This document shows, one piece after another, positions 22,319 to 34,643 of a stretch of 64,000 nucleotides of DNA. The stretch's first letter is position 1; each line of letters opens with the position of its first letter. The stretch lies in contig CM059624.1 of assembly GCA_030435675.1 (NCBI GenBank), forward strand, positions 10,998,769 through 11,062,768, read 5' to 3'. The translations under genes and the position numbers were made by a program. Under the pieces are notes generated by a model. The model was not told where the DNA came from. It saw nothing but the letters and a program-made list of their open reading frames with translations, and did not search any database. This DNA is from Steinernema hermaphroditum (taxonomy: Eukaryota > Nematoda > Chromadorea > Rhabditida > Steinernematidae).

Positions 22319-23701
22319 ACCTCCGATATCTGCGAAATAAAACGGAATCCACAGGCGACTGACACGGAACTTTTTCCGCGTGCACCTAATTTAACCCTTT
22401 GACACCGAAGAAACATCTGGAACTCGGTCTTTATTGGGTGCCAGACGCTGCACAGACCGCATATAATATTTCCACCTGCCCATAAAACCCAATTTGTCAG
22501 CGCTATCATAATGATATTGGGTAGGTCGGACATAACTAGGCAAGCCCGATGTTTGCTCTGTTTGAATGAATTAATAGTATAAAGAACGATAACAAGAAAA
22601 TGGAAGCTATATAACAACGGGAGTTGGCGGCGCTTCCGACTTCGGAGTTGCAACACTTCTTCGGCTTCTATGGCGGCGCGGGTGGAGTCGGGCGGTCGTG
22701 ACGGGCTTCTTGGCAAGACGGTGGAACTACGGCTCCCTGGTGTTCCAGGCCTTCTGGGAGCCGGGAGCGATCACTGCATCAACAACAACGGCCGACAACG
22801 ACCGCTCACTCAACTCGGTCGGGTTAGACAGCCTTAGAGAGAGCGAGCGGACGACCAGACCGATCGCTGGGGGCACAAATGAAAGAAAGCGGTTTGAAAT
22901 GGTTGAAATAATTAATGAAACAATGGCCTTTCACGGTCACTAAGAAATGCTCAGGGATATTTTGCTGCCAGTGAAAGAGAAACACTTAAAGCAGCAAAGG
23001 TAGCAAGACAGACATATTCGGCAAGCCCACGTTTTCCGTTCGGGTACCTAAAAGAGATCTTGTCCCTTTAACAAAGACGCGGGAAACCAGGTTCTGCAAA
23101 ATACATCAATTATGGTATCAATTATCCGGTTATTGCCAAAGTGACCTTTGGAAGATAATAATCTTAAAGATGGTCTCTTAAACTCGGCGTATTCTACGAA
23201 TGATGAATCCGGATGTTGCCCATAAAGTGGGTGTGATGTTATCATGTGCCAATCGTAAATAGCATGAGTGAAATGTGTTTTACGTAATTAAACAATCATT
23301 ACAAAAGTGGCCCATTTTCAATGTGCCAACCCAATACATCAATTACATTCCAGTTAAATGCCACCCACACAATCCTATTTCTTGTAATCTTCAGCCTAAT
23401 GTTAGCAGTAAGATGATCGAGAGCTTACTCATGGATCGCCTCTTTCATGTTCTTCTCCATTCCTTACCTGGTTGGCGTCAACATCATTGTGGAAGTAGTT
23501 ATCCCCTAGCTCATAGCCACTTCTTGCGTTCTAAACGGCTTTGCACATTCATTGGATATAACGAACTTTTCGAGGTTTTCCCTATTTCAGAATTCAACTG
23601 CATATGTTTCGTGTCAGGGCCCAGGTTCAGTTTTATCGACTCTGCTTATTGCATGGACTATTTAACTCTCTTGAACGCCTTCTTGAAGAAGAACTTCAGA
23701 T
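22319..23701 (+). other. Intergenic with repeats
   Basis: Holds the inverted GC-rich repeat copy at 22618-22881 and an isolated mariner-like end at about 23282-23333. A hydrophobic frame at 23425-23505 (WIASFMFFSIPYLVGVNIIV) could be a receptor relic but stands alone. Confidence 0.45.
22618..22881 (-). repeat. GC-rich dispersed repeat, copy 2 (inverted)
   Basis: Matches the 12160-12650 block in reverse orientation, from the GGAGTTGGCGGCGCTTCCGA end to CGATCGCTGGGGGCACAAAT. It shares the motif GGCTCCCTGGTGTTCCAGGC. It is shorter than copy 1 because one internal subunit is missing. Confidence 0.65.
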
Positions 23702-24880
23702 CTAATGCTTGATAAACAGTACCGACGAAACTGAGGAAGTGGCGGCGGCCGGAAAGTTGGTTACCGGCGTGGACTTGAACTTTTTAGGGACAAGACTTCT
23801 AAAAGCGTTGAGGATGAGTTGTCTGTAGTCGTGAAAGGCGATCAAAGTGCAAATGGACGCACAGAAGAAGCGGACCTAATCGTCATAATGTAATCGATTC
23901 TGATTCAGTTAGAACATACATATGAGATTGTGTGATGGAGGTACTTGAAGGCGACGCATACGGCTTCGTAGCTTTCTCCGTTCAGAATGTTCGCTGTGCG
24001 GGTTATGATGCAGAAGCTGCGCGCTGAAAGAAGTGAGTCAAACCAAGAAGGTTTCGATTTCTTACGAAGTCCGAGAGCGAGGAAGAAGTTAGGCGGTGTG
24101 CAGTAGATGAGGACGGCGACGAGCTGACTCCGACGTTTGCCTTTGGCGATGGAGTGCTGGTTCTTGTGGTGCTTCAGGATGACCCTGATCGCCTGAAATA
24201 GCTTAGAAAGAAGTTATAGAATCGTGTTATACCAGAACGTAGAGAAAAGCCATCGTGCCAAAGGCGATGAACGAGAAGAGCTTCTCGCAGTAGAACAAGT
24301 AGGTCATGAAGTCCACCCCGGAGACGTTCAAATTGTCGAGCAGGAGGACGTCGTAGATAGCCCTGGGAAGCATCAGGCCCGATACGAAGAAGGTTAACAA
24401 ATGGCCAAAGAGGAAGATGTAGTTTATGTTCCTCTTATGGATAATCTTTGCGAACTTGAACGGATACGCATATGAGGCGTATGTCAAGAGAACCATTATG
24501 TTGGCGAAGATACGGTAGGCGTTCGAGGAGTAGCGCAGAAGCACAGCCAGAGCAAACGAGTCCCATTTGTACTTTCCGCCGAATGAGCTGCAAACTGTCA
24601 TTGGAAGTCTTATCTCCGCTCAACGATCCTACTGATCGTTGTAGAAGAAGAAGCTCCTTCCGATTCCCGTGACGTCGGAGAAGTCGACGGCGAAGGAGAG
24701 GAGCGCGTGGATGGTGCTTGCGGCCGAGTGATTGAGGGCGTAGGTACGGCAAAGACTCGGTTTCACGTGAAAGATCGACATGTAGATGATGAGGAGGTTG
24801 CAGAGTGTGAACGACGACTCGAGTCCGAGATTGATCCAGATGAGTATAGGTGCGGAGATTGGGCTGCCTTCGTTTGCCAT
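23702..24880 (-). CDS. Seven-transmembrane chemoreceptor-like protein, clade A member 5
   Basis: Starts MANEGSPISAPILIWINLGL at 24880. TM1 is TLCNLLIIYMSIF, followed by HVKPSLCRTYALNHSAAS. The exon with NAYRIFANIMVLLTYASYAY runs directly into YIFLFGHLLTFFVSGLMLP without the intron that all the other family members have, so one intron has been lost. Later exons give QLVAVLIYCTPPNFFLALGL, PRSFCIITRTANIL and TM7 VRFFCASICTLIAFHDYRQL. The stop is at 23702. The basic loop before TM6 (KHHKNQHSIAKGKRRS) is longer in Lys/Arg than in the siblings. The receptor call is firm, the ligand unknown. Confidence 0.8.
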
Positions 24881-26214
24881 TTACGCGACTTTCTGCAGAC
24901 ACATCGGATGGTAAATTTAGTCAACAATAGAGCTCGTATCTGGTTCATAAACGCAAATAGAAAAATAGCCATGTTTTCAAAGAGAGCTACGTTCCGCAAG
25001 TAGAATAAGTCGTCGTTGCTAAGAATTATGAGAAGATGGGAGCAATTAGAATATAAGTAGCTGCGGATAATTCGTCCTTTAAATGGAGTATAGGATGGCG
25101 GGCACAGATTACGTCAAGTACGCTTGAGCGAAGAGGACACAAAATTGCAGCAAGGAAGGACTTTGTTGTATTCCACTACGATGGGGTGGCATGTCCCCAC
25201 ATCGTTCCATACCGTTTTGTAGCTAAACCACGTCTTAAATTTCAAACTCTAAAACTTGATGCTCGTGGAGGACTCCCGGGTATGACTGTGTCCAGTAGCT
25301 ATATTTTGGATGTATTCAGTGCGATAAAGACGGAAAAGGAAGGACAATAACTACACTAAAGTGCAAAACTAGAGTGTTCGGTTCAAAATCCAAATTGCTT
25401 TCCGCAAACTCCAACCTATTAGCGTCTCAGCTGAAGTCGATTCTGTGACGTAGAGTGCCATTTTTCTGCATTTTTCGAAGCCGGGCTCGAACGTTTGCAC
25501 GGTGTCCACATTAGCTTTTAAATGGAACTTGCTGAAGTGCTTAAAAACACCGGCTCTTTATGGGTATCAAAGTTTACGGCACAATTTGAGTTTCTGAACT
25601 CACAGAGACCAAAGTCTATGAAGTGGGCTTATGACAGAGGAGAGCCATCTTATGAGTAATGGCTCATTTTCGTAGAAACCACTTACCAGAGAATAACTCG
25701 AGATCCACTAGAAATTCTAAGCAAATATCTCTCTAACATGAAGGTGCCAAAGATGGCAATCACGGCAACGAAAATGCCTCGGAATGTATACGAAACTGGC
25801 GCCCCCTCAGAGCCCTCTTATTATAAACATCACAACAATTATGGAGAAACTGTCCTTTTGAAATACGCCCAGTCAGGGAGGACATCCGCAAGATCGGCTC
25901 CCTAGTGTTCCAGGCCTTCTGGGATCTGCTGACGATCATCGGGCAGCACGAAAGGTCAAGAACGACCGCTCACACAACTCATTCGGCGTAGGAGAGAGCG
26001 AGTGGACCGGTCGATCGCTGGATCGCTGGGGACACAAATGTCGATCTGATTCGACTCAAAATCACCAATTACGCTCAAGTGACTTAAATTGCTTGTAAGT
26101 TGAATGTACATCTACACGTCATACCTACAACAACGCTTACAAATAATCTTCACACTCACATTTCTTTATAAACAACGTTAAAAGATATTAATTAACAACA
26201 AAACTACATGGTAT
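24881..26214 (+). other. Intergenic, no gene recognised
   Basis: Contains the third GC-rich repeat copy (25890-26040). No coding exon with similarity was found. Confidence 0.45.
25890..26040 (-). repeat. GC-rich dispersed repeat, copy 3 (inverted, short)
   Basis: Shares GGCTCCCTAGTGTTCCAGGC and the terminal CGATCGCTGGGGACACAAAT with copy 2, with an internal deletion. Confidence 0.6.
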
Positions 26215-28199
26215 TTACAGGCTACCCGTGATGAAATCATTCACGATGTTGGGCACGGCGGCGTCGAATCCGACGACGTCGAGCATTCCAGGATCGCTGG
26301 GGTCAGCGATGGTGAAGTCGGTGGCGGTCATGCCGCACACAATGAGCTTGGCGTCCTTGATTCCACTCTTCTCGCGGTAGCGCTTCATCGCCTCGAAGGG
26401 ATGCACGTCTCCGTAGAAGGTCTCGTTGTCGGTGAAGACGATGAACGCGTCGAACTTCTTGTCCTTCTTGGCAGCCCACAGCATCGGCTGGGCGCAGTCA
26501 GTGGAGCCAAAGTCGAGTTCATCCATGGCGTCATCCATTTGGCTGAGGGTAGCGTCCTTCGTCATGAAGTCGAGCTCCATGAGACCGTGTGTGAAGCCCA
26601 CGCATTCGACCTGCAACGAAATTGTTGACATCTGGCTGAGAATCGCCGGAATCTTACGTTATCTTCAGTTCTGAGGAAGATAGATGACATGGCGCACGAC
26701 GCCTCGCGAGCGGAGAGGGCGGAATTCATAATATAAGAACACATGCTGCCGGAGACGTCCAGAGCGAGGCAGATGCGCTTGCCCGTCTTCTTCACGTTCT
26801 TGAATGAGAGGTTGAAGGCACTGTCCAGGGCCGCGACGATCTTCTTGTTGATGTCCCAATGGTTGCTTCCTCTGAATCCGTGTCCGGCTCTGTAGGTGCT
26901 GAGCGCGAAGAGAATCTGCACAGGGTGGATGAGCGCCTTGTGGAGGTTCTCCTGATTCGTGATCTTCTCAACGATCGTCTTGACGATCTCCCTACAAAAC
27001 GATCAGTTAGCAACGGTGTGTTTTGGTCCAAATCCTACTGGTTCTCCGGGACAGATTCGTCGGTCAGCTTCAGGGTCGAAATCTTTCCCAAATTGCGGAT
27101 CAACGCCGTCATAGGCATCTTCGGAATCATCGCCGCCCACACCTCCGGGGCGTTCAAGAAGTTCGTCGGAATCACTTCTCTCGCGAGGTCTGCAAAAAAA
27201 GAACTCTTATACGGCTACTCAAACGGGGCAGCTTACTGTATTCAGCCACCATCTTGGCAGCGCTCTTCGTGTCCTCCTCTGGCAGTGCCTTAATACGATG
27301 GATGTGGTCGATCAGCTCGTAGGCCTTCTTGAGGGGCACGGCCTCGTCGGACTTCTCACACTCGTCGGCGACCCACTTTCTCTTTCCCTTGACGACGTAG
27401 TGGAACACCGTGTTCAGCTCTTCCCCGGTGGGGCGCGCATGGCACAAGCGCAGAAGATCCCGGTGCGACCATCCCTCGCGGTTCTGATACTTGGTCACAT
27501 GGAAGACGAGCTTCGCCGGGTCCGTCGAGAGGTACCACTCGGCGACGGCCGTGCGCATAGCGCGTCCCCATCCCGTGGAGTTGCTCATCGCCTTCGAGAT
27601 CTGCTCCGAGTAGCTGCAGAACTTGAAGAGATGAGTCGGTATGCGGCACACCTAAATGGATCGCTGTGCACCACACAGGTTGATGGTCCTACCTTAGGAA
27701 GCACTTCCAAAGCGCGTTGTCGCAGAGTCGAGATGTAGTTCTTGTACAACGTCTTCGAGTCCACTGGCAGGTCACCTCCGAACTCGAAAGAGAAATGGGC
27801 GCAGAGCGCCAAGGCGAAGATTACGGTATCCTGGCGAGGCGCACGACCAGAAGTTGAGATCTCGACGATCTCCCTCATGACCATGGCTCCCTTTCCGGCC
27901 TTGATGATGTCGATCAACGCTTTCACGTTGTCCATCGTCATCTCCTTCTCCGTGGAGTAGTAGGTGCCGCCGGAGACGCCGAGGATCAGGAAACGGCGGA
28001 CGCGGACTTCGTCGCTGACAGCGAAGACGAATCCACCGGCAGTGTTCTCCACCTGGTCGTCGCGCACCTTCTTCATCTGACCGGGCTTGCTATTCACCCA
28101 CTGGAGCCCCATTGCGTTCAGGCTGGCCACCAGCGCGTCGATGTCCTGGGCGCCGGCATCGGCGACGACGGGAGCGTTGGCGAAATCTTCGAACTCCAT
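26215..28199 (-). CDS. rop-1: 60 kDa SS-A/Ro ribonucleoprotein homologue (TROVE domain)
   Basis: Five exons (28199-27693, 27651-27237, 27189-27039, 26991-26658, 26610-26215) give exactly 600 residues. Residues about 25-380 form the HEAT-like TROVE ring that binds Y RNA and misfolded 5S/other RNA ends (RFLILGVSGGTYYSTEKEMT, ALALCAHFSF, AVAEWYLSTDP, HRDLLRLCHARP). The C-terminal part is a von Willebrand A-like domain with the MIDAS motif DVSGS at residues 436-440 and later DNETFYGDVHPFEAM. Ro60 acts in RNA quality control and stress survival in cytoplasm and nucleus. The sequence is complete, with no missing key residue. The symbol follows the single C. elegans Ro60 gene. Confidence in family is very high. 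Confidence 0.95.
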
Positions 28200-29683
28200 T
28201 GCTGAACTGAATGCACAAATGATAGAAATCGGCGCCACGCGGTTGTAATATGGTGGCGTCGCCACGAACAAAAACGCAACGCGAGCGAGTGTGTGACTGT
28301 TTGTGTCAACAACGGAAACACTCCACTGCAACAATCGATATCGCCATGGTTGCAGAAAAGGCGTCTTTCACGGCAAAGTGTGCACGAGGAGCAAAGTTGA
28401 AACATTTGGAATCTGATCCACAATGACTGAATACAAATTCGCTCTAAAACTTGCTTTTGAAGGAGTGAATCACCGTTCCACTGGCGAAATCACGCTCAAT
28501 GTGGCCGAAGGTCAATCGCCAGCAATGAAAAAAGTGAACGCGGAACTTTCCTAAGGGAGAAAATGTAGCGATTCAATCAATCTTACAAAGATACGGGCAA
28601 TGATCTCAGTGACGAATACTCTCAAATTGCTTTTACCCTCAAATGAAATGGCTTGTTTATCAAATCAATTCCAATAGTGATTTTATTTAATGAATCAAAG
28701 TCATCCTAGCACGTCAGACTGTTCCATCAAAACAAATCGACTTCTAAACATCGCTTAGTGCTTCCAAACAAACGTATTCTCAAGCAATAACAGACAGCCG
28801 ATAACCGGTCGCCAATGCGCCGCAGCCCTCAGCGATGGCTTTTATAATGAGACCGACAGCCGGTTGTTGTCGGCGCCACGTTGTGCAATCGCTATGGCAT
28901 CCTTGCGCAAATCGGAGTTTTCGCAACCCGATGAGTCGCCAAAAGTGTCGAAAGACATTTCGAAACTGAATTGCGATATTTTGAAATTCATCAATCAAAA
29001 AGCACATCGTAGCAGGATATCGTGGCAAGATCAAGACCTACAACAAGGAATTCGCTTCACAGCAGAGAATCCTGACAGAATTCCTTCATCGCAACACATG
29101 ACAAACGATCCTTGGATGCGTAATTTGCGTGGAAGACCACGATGTTAATGAAATCAATCTTAGAGAGGCACCTCTGCAGTACCTGCTTTTCCCAATCTTT
29201 CAGCGCAATGCCAAATGAGTGAGTTCGCGAGAGAGTCTCCGAGTCGATGATCACAGACTAACGTCAATACTAATTCCGCATTCCAAGACCAAGATTCAAG
29301 ACACACGATCCTTGGATGCGTAATTAAACGGATAAAAAGAGGGCTGTGGAAAATTCACCTGGCTCTCCGACCCTTTCCCTGCCGTTGAGAGCGAACAGAG
29401 ATCCGTTGACCTACAAGTACAAATCTACAAACTCTGAAATAAACGACGTGTTTGATAGCTCTCGATACATATGTCGTTTTCTCATATTGGAAGAGAATCC
29501 TTCCACACCTTTACATTGCTTTCCCTAACCCCTACATCCAGATTTCTTCTTCGTCCTTATAACACCTTTTATTTCTGTAGTATGTGAGGAATAACAAAGA
29601 TTAATGAATAAAGCATAAAGATAGGCTTCAATATACAAGGCTCTTTGCATTTCGCACTTCTCCCCTCCGGGTGACCAGTTAAC
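28200..29683 (+). other. Intergenic; one doubtful 43-codon frame
   Basis: A plus-strand frame at 28423-28554 reads MTEYKFALKLAFEGVNHRST and then stops after 43 codons. It is divergent from the Ro60 gene and could be a first exon, but no continuation was found. An almost exact 15-base word (ACGATCCTTGGATGC) occurs twice, near 29105 and 29308. No other gene was found. Confidence 0.35.
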
Positions 29684-30851
29684 CTAAAAGTCAGCACTTT
29701 GTGGAGCAGCTGAATGCAGGCTGTTCTTTCCAGGCAATATTTTCATAAAAATGCAAAACAACGCTCTCCGGTAGTCGGAAAAGGCCAAGAGAGCGGATAG
29801 TGACGTGACAAACAATCGAAGCTGCAAACAGAGTTATACAGGGACATATGTTGGTCACTACCATGATGAGTTGATCCGCTAAGTATTTAACCGACAAGCA
29901 TGTAGTGGCGAAGTTTCTTTCTTCCCTTGGCGTCAGTGTAGCAGTGACTGCTGCACAGTAACTTCCAGCTAAAGTGGAATGCATTCGGACTCGGGTTCCA
30001 AAGGCCCACCTATTCCAGGAACAACGAAGACATTCGGAGGGGTACAGTAGACGAGGACAGATCTCAAAACAAGCCACCTGGATTGTGCGCCTACATTGTG
30101 GAAGAAGTGGCTGGATCTGTAAATGGTGAGTTTTAGAAGTGTCTAAAGAACGAGTACCAATAACAGCAACATGATCTGTATGCCTACGATTATGTAAAGA
30201 AAGACCATTAAAGAGATGACCCCAAGTTGGAGTCCAACTCTTGTCCAAGTGTGGATGAACAGAGCAACTCTATTGTAATCTTCAAAAAGCGGTTGGGTGG
30301 AGAAATACTCCAGCGTGGATCCCGAGGCTAGAATCCAAGATAGGGCATGAGCTATGATGAATGCATATGGAAATGCCCTGAAAGACGTGGAGCGTCGAAT
30401 CACACTTTAGCAATTAGTGACCTCGTCTTCGCCATTCTTTTGTAGAGCACGGGCTTTGTAAAGCCTACATAGGCCAAGAAGATCGTCAGTGTCGCTTGGA
30501 ATAGGTATAGGTTAAGTGTCGACTGCATCAACATGATTTCAAGGACGACCACGGTTACGGTATATCTAAATGGATAGATGATGTCGATCCAAAGGCAAAT
30601 CGCTACATCGTATCATGGTCTTCGTTGTAGTGCTTGAAAAGTGTTCTTTTTGTGATATCGTTCGCTATGGTGAACAAAGCACAAATCAAGCTCATAATGG
30701 AGATGTTCAAGCAGTAGGTCCTCGGGAGAGAAGGCTTGACCCTCCAGAACGAGATGAAGATGACGAGGAGGTTCAGTAGAACAGCGGGGTATTGGATGTA
30801 GATGTCGATTTGGTCAAACACTTTAATAATGCCGTAGGGGATTAGGAACAT
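29684..30851 (-). CDS. Seven-transmembrane chemoreceptor-like protein, clade B member 1
   Basis: Six exons from 30851 (MFLIPYGIIKVFDQIDIYIQ) to 29684. TM1 is PAVLLNLLVIFISFW, followed by RVKPSLPRTYCLNISIMSLI. Exon 2 holds TLNLYLFQATLTIFLAYVGF. Exon 3 holds AHALSWILASGSTLEYFSTQ and HTWTRVGLQLGVISLMVFLY. Exon 4 is TLLKLTIYRSS followed by LRSVLVYCTPPNVFVV. Exon 5 is AGSYCAAVTATL. Exon 6 is LRLFVTSLSALLAFSDYRRA. The frame continues upstream to an ATG at 30950 that would add a hydrophobic leader. I prefer 30851 because the plus-strand clade B genes start at the same point. Intron phases match clade A. Confidence 0.78.
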
Positions 30852-31754
30852 TGAAATTAATGAAAAAGCAGAAAGTGGGCATGTGAGAATATAGCCAAAG
30901 TCGTGAGCAAAAACAGAAGTGCAAGCGACACAGAATAGCCCGATGAACAATCCGTAGGGTTAAGAAACAGGCAAAAAAAAACTACTGTGTGAAGATTGCT
31001 TTCGGATTGCCGTATACTGAATTCCGAAGCAACACAGTTCGATAAGTGTTTAATCAGTCGAAGGGTCTCGAGAGAAGTTACATTATGTGCGATAATTCTT
31101 GGTGTAGAAAGAAAGAAGAGAAGAAGAACGTCGAAGAAGGAAGAGAAGCAGCGACAACGGTGATATGCGGTTCTTCATTGTACATTATGAGATTTCTTGC
31201 ATGAAGAATGTCACTGAGTCAAGAGTAAATGTAATTCTTGGTGTCCCCATCAGAACATCAAGTGGCCCTCTCTTGTCTCATGAATAGTTTATGAGACAGC
31301 GCCATATCGGATCAGACAGACGAGTTGCTCGATGCAGATGTTCAGACTGTCTGTGGGCAGATAGATGTCTCAGCAGACATTTGATCCTTTCGACTGGCTT
31401 CAGTGCGGTCGGTTACGGTCGGACTCAGAAGTGATCAGCGTGCAGAGAGAAATTATCAGTAGACACAGTTGGTGTACTTTCAGCGCGCATATCGGATGAA
31501 GTGTAGCCGGTTACAAAATAAGTGCCTTTTCAAATCAACTCAGAACATCGTAGCAGCTGCCATTAGTCAAGCGTTCACGTACTGAAGTCACAGATCGGGC
31601 CCACGGCCATAACAACCACAAACTTCGTTGCTACTGGCCTCCAATGTAGAGTTTACAAAGTTGAAACACATTTTTAATCGCACGTCATACTTGTGCCCCT
31701 TTCACTGCAGCTATAAAGTAGAACAGACACATTCTTCGATGTTCTCCAGCGTTG
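30852..31754 (+). other. Intergenic, no gene recognised
   Basis: No exon chain found. Between about 30960 and 31700 only short frames without similarity are present. Confidence 0.4.
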
Positions 31755-32975
31755 TTATCCCCCGGGACACAGCGAAGTTGGCGACCTCCAGGCTCTTCTC
31801 TCCGTCTCCACTCTGTTCGAGTGCGCAGATACTGACTGCAGTCCTACAGCGCTTTTCCTCCGCACAATCCCAACTACCATGGAAAGGAGTGCTTTCCGAT
31901 AGTCGGAAAAGGCGAACAGAGCGGACAACGAGGTGACAAACAACCGCAGCTGGAACAGATACAATCGCAGTTGTGGGGGCAAGCCAAATTGTACCATTAT
32001 GAGCTGCTCGGTCAAGTACTTGATCGGAGTGCATGTGGTAACTTCCTGCAATTCCGTGGGCATTAATATTTGCTCTGCTGAACAGTAGCTTCCTGCTTGA
32101 ACCAAAGAATGGTACAGTATCCTGCCGCCTTCGCCTACCTATTCCAACGACAAGAAAAAGATTCGGAGGAGTGCAGTAGATGATAACTGATCGTAAAATC
32201 AGCCATCTCGTCTGCTGACTCGATGTTTGAGCAATGTGGCCATAGGCGTAGATAGCGAGCTTCACGAGAGTCTAAGGGAAACGATTTTTTGGAAGCACAT
32301 TCCAGCGCCTCACTCTAATGTAGAGGCAAGCCATAAATGCGAAGAGGCTTATCTGAATCCCAAGCCTCGTCCACGTATGCACGAGAAGGACGGTCCTGTT
32401 GTAGTTTTTGAACAGAGGCTGCATGGAGAAATATTCGAGGGTCTCACCAGCGGCCAAGAGCCAGGAAACGACGTGGGTGGCAATGAAGAGTTGGAAGAAA
32501 GCTCTGAAATCGCGGTTAAACTTAGCCATTCCAACATTGATCACTTTGTTGTGGACAGTCGTTTGTAGAGGATTGGTTTGCAAAGGCCAATGTACGCCAA
32601 GAGGATAGTCAGGGTAGCTTGAAAAAGGTACAAGTTGAGTGCCGATTGAAGTAGCATGATATTAAGGATGGAAACGGTTAAGACGTACCTAAAACTGTGT
32701 GTTAACTTAAAAAGAAAGTTGAGATCTTACACTACGTTGAAGCTATCACTATATTCCTTAAAAACTGTGCTCCGCGTTAGGTCCCTACATATCGTATACA
32801 AAGCAGAGATCAAGCTCACGATGGAGATGTTCAAGCAGTAGGTCCTCGGCAGAGAAGGCTTGACCTTCCGAAGGGAAATGGAGATGACGAGAATGTTGAG
32901 GAGAACAGCGGGGTACTGGATGTAAACATTGACATGGTCACATAGCTCAATCACGGAGTAGGGTACGAGAAACAT
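31755..32975 (-). CDS. Seven-transmembrane chemoreceptor-like protein, clade B member 2
   Basis: Starts MFLVPYSVIELCDHVNVYIQ at 32975 and ends at 31755, in six exons. It is the closest relative of the 29684-30851 gene, in the same orientation about 0.9 kb away. Landmarks are VKPSLPRTYCLNISIVSLIS, NLYLFQATLTILLAYIGLCK, THVVSWLLAAGETLEYFSMQ, HTWTRLGIQISLF, VIIYCTPPNLFLVVGI, AGSYCSAEQILMPTEL and RLFVTSLSALFAFSDYRKAL. An in-frame ATG at 33107 adds a Leu-rich leader (KVILLLLLLIHKVL) that could be a signal sequence. Which start is used is open. Confidence 0.78.
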
Positions 32976-34111
32976 GGGCGTAGAGTCAGCTTTAAAGCCA
33001 GCCTCTGAGGTTAACGGCCAATTATTTGTAGGGTTGCACAGCTGTGTGAGCACTTTATGAATGAGCAACAACAACAAGAGTATAACTTTATGTGTCTTTC
33101 GTGGCATGTGCCTGCCTAATGCATAATTAAAAGGAAGTTCCGAAATTCCCCTTTTCTGTTCAGTGGATTAATTAATGTTTGGTTGTAGCTAGCATAACTT
33201 TGGGTTGATGAGTGAACAATGCCGGATGTCGTAAGCAGCCTCTAATTTCGAAGTGCTTACGGCTGAAAGGATTGTTTCTTTCCTATGTGTATTTAATTCC
33301 GTCCCACGACTACGACATGTTGACTCACCATTGAGAGATTTTGGTGGACAATTATATCTTCACGGGCCCACACAAACTACCTGGGCACCCGAGACCTACG
33401 GTATTTAAAGAGCTCTTTCAGGGATTCGTACTATAGGATGGCCGACGAGTGGAATTAAGCACGATAAATGCTCAGCTAAGGAATGAAAAAACAAACTTTC
33501 AAAAACATAGAGCTATGTACCGCTATCTGTAAAATGAGACGTCTCCGAATGATTTCAATAACAATGGCTGCGTAAAGTAGTAAATCTACATCTACTGCGA
33601 AATCTACACTAAACAAGCATTGAAATGATCCCCAATTTTTTATGCACCAACGTGTGAGTTGCTCCTGTGAAAGAAGGACTGTTCTGAATTCCGGAGAGCA
33701 GATGAATCTGACTCTGCAAAGACGTCCCAGTCACACTGAAGAAGCAATAACATAAACAAGAATATATGTCTAAAATAACGTTCTGACCTAAAGCAGTCAC
33801 AAGAAATCTCACTAAGGGCAAAAGCAGAGAGCGTCCGTGGCATTTAGCAGTGAATAAACCTTCATGATCCTGGGATGGTGTCCTTCTTAAGTTCATGAAA
33901 ACCCACAAAACCCGTATTTATAACCACTGTCACTCGTAAGCTCGTTAGTTAACCCTTCCATAGCCTACAGAAAAACTGCAGCACTCGATATTCTCGAATT
34001 GGTGTGCTGCAAAGATCAATCTCCCGCAAGATGTTAAATTCCTATGTTCGATTATGTGGACCGTTCTGTGAGATGAACAGAAGAATAGAGAATTTTTATT
34101 TTCTGTACACG
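32976..34111 (+). other. Intergenic, no gene recognised
   Basis: A degenerate mariner-like end may lie at about 33618-33655. The minus-strand frame 33609-33908 shows no domain. Confidence 0.4.
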
Positions 34112-34643
34112 TTAAAAGAACTCGTCTAGATCTTTTTCGTTGGGGTACCGCATAATGGAGTTCATGATGGAACGACGCTTCTTGCTGACGATCAACTCAC
34201 GTCCCTCCTTCTTGAAGATCGTTTCCAGGTTGAGGACGCCGATGTCGAAGACCTTCTTAGGTTCCTTTCCTCCAGTGACGTATTGGTAGGGGATTCCAAA
34301 CTTGATCTTTCTTTTTCCGGGCTACAAAGGAATGATTACTGCGTTTGATTCGCTTGGATACCATGATTCCGTCGTCGCAGTCGTGGTAGGCCTTGAAGAA
34401 GGGATCGATGTTGGTGAGTTCACGAGTGCCGCCACTTAGAGAGAATTCTCCATTGTAGTCGGTGTACCCTTGGTCAAGAAGATCGTCGGGGTCTGGGCCG
34501 GTGTCCTCCTCCCACAGCTTCACACGGACGTTTTCCGCGGGCTTCGCGCCACACATCAGACGCCCCTTGACGGCGACGGATTGGTACCGCAGGGCCGTGG
34601 CCACAGATAAGGAGACGAGGAACAGGAGAGCTGTCGACTGCAT
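34112..34643 (-). CDS. Transthyretin-like (TTR) secreted protein
   Basis: Two exons, 34643-34362 and 34321-34112, give 163 residues. The signal peptide is MQSTALLFLVSLSVATA. The transthyretin-like domain follows: VAVKGRLMCGAKPAENVRVK, LWEEDTGPDPDDLL, YTDYNGEFSLSGGTRE, FFKAYHDCDDG and, across the intron, PGKRKIKFGIPYQYVTGG and FDIGVLNLE. These are the conserved blocks of the large nematode TTR-52-like family, with the paired Cys of MCG and HDC. Members are secreted and some bridge apoptotic cells to phagocytes or bind lipid. The basic tail EGRELIVSKKRRSIMN is specific to this gene. The ATG at 34685 is less likely because it would bury the signal peptide. Confidence 0.92.

Noticed and set aside
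23425..23505. Hydrophobic plus-strand stretch (WIASFMFFSIPYLVGVNIIV)
   Set aside because: A single membrane-like segment with no matching neighbouring exons. It could be a receptor relic, but the support is too thin to call.
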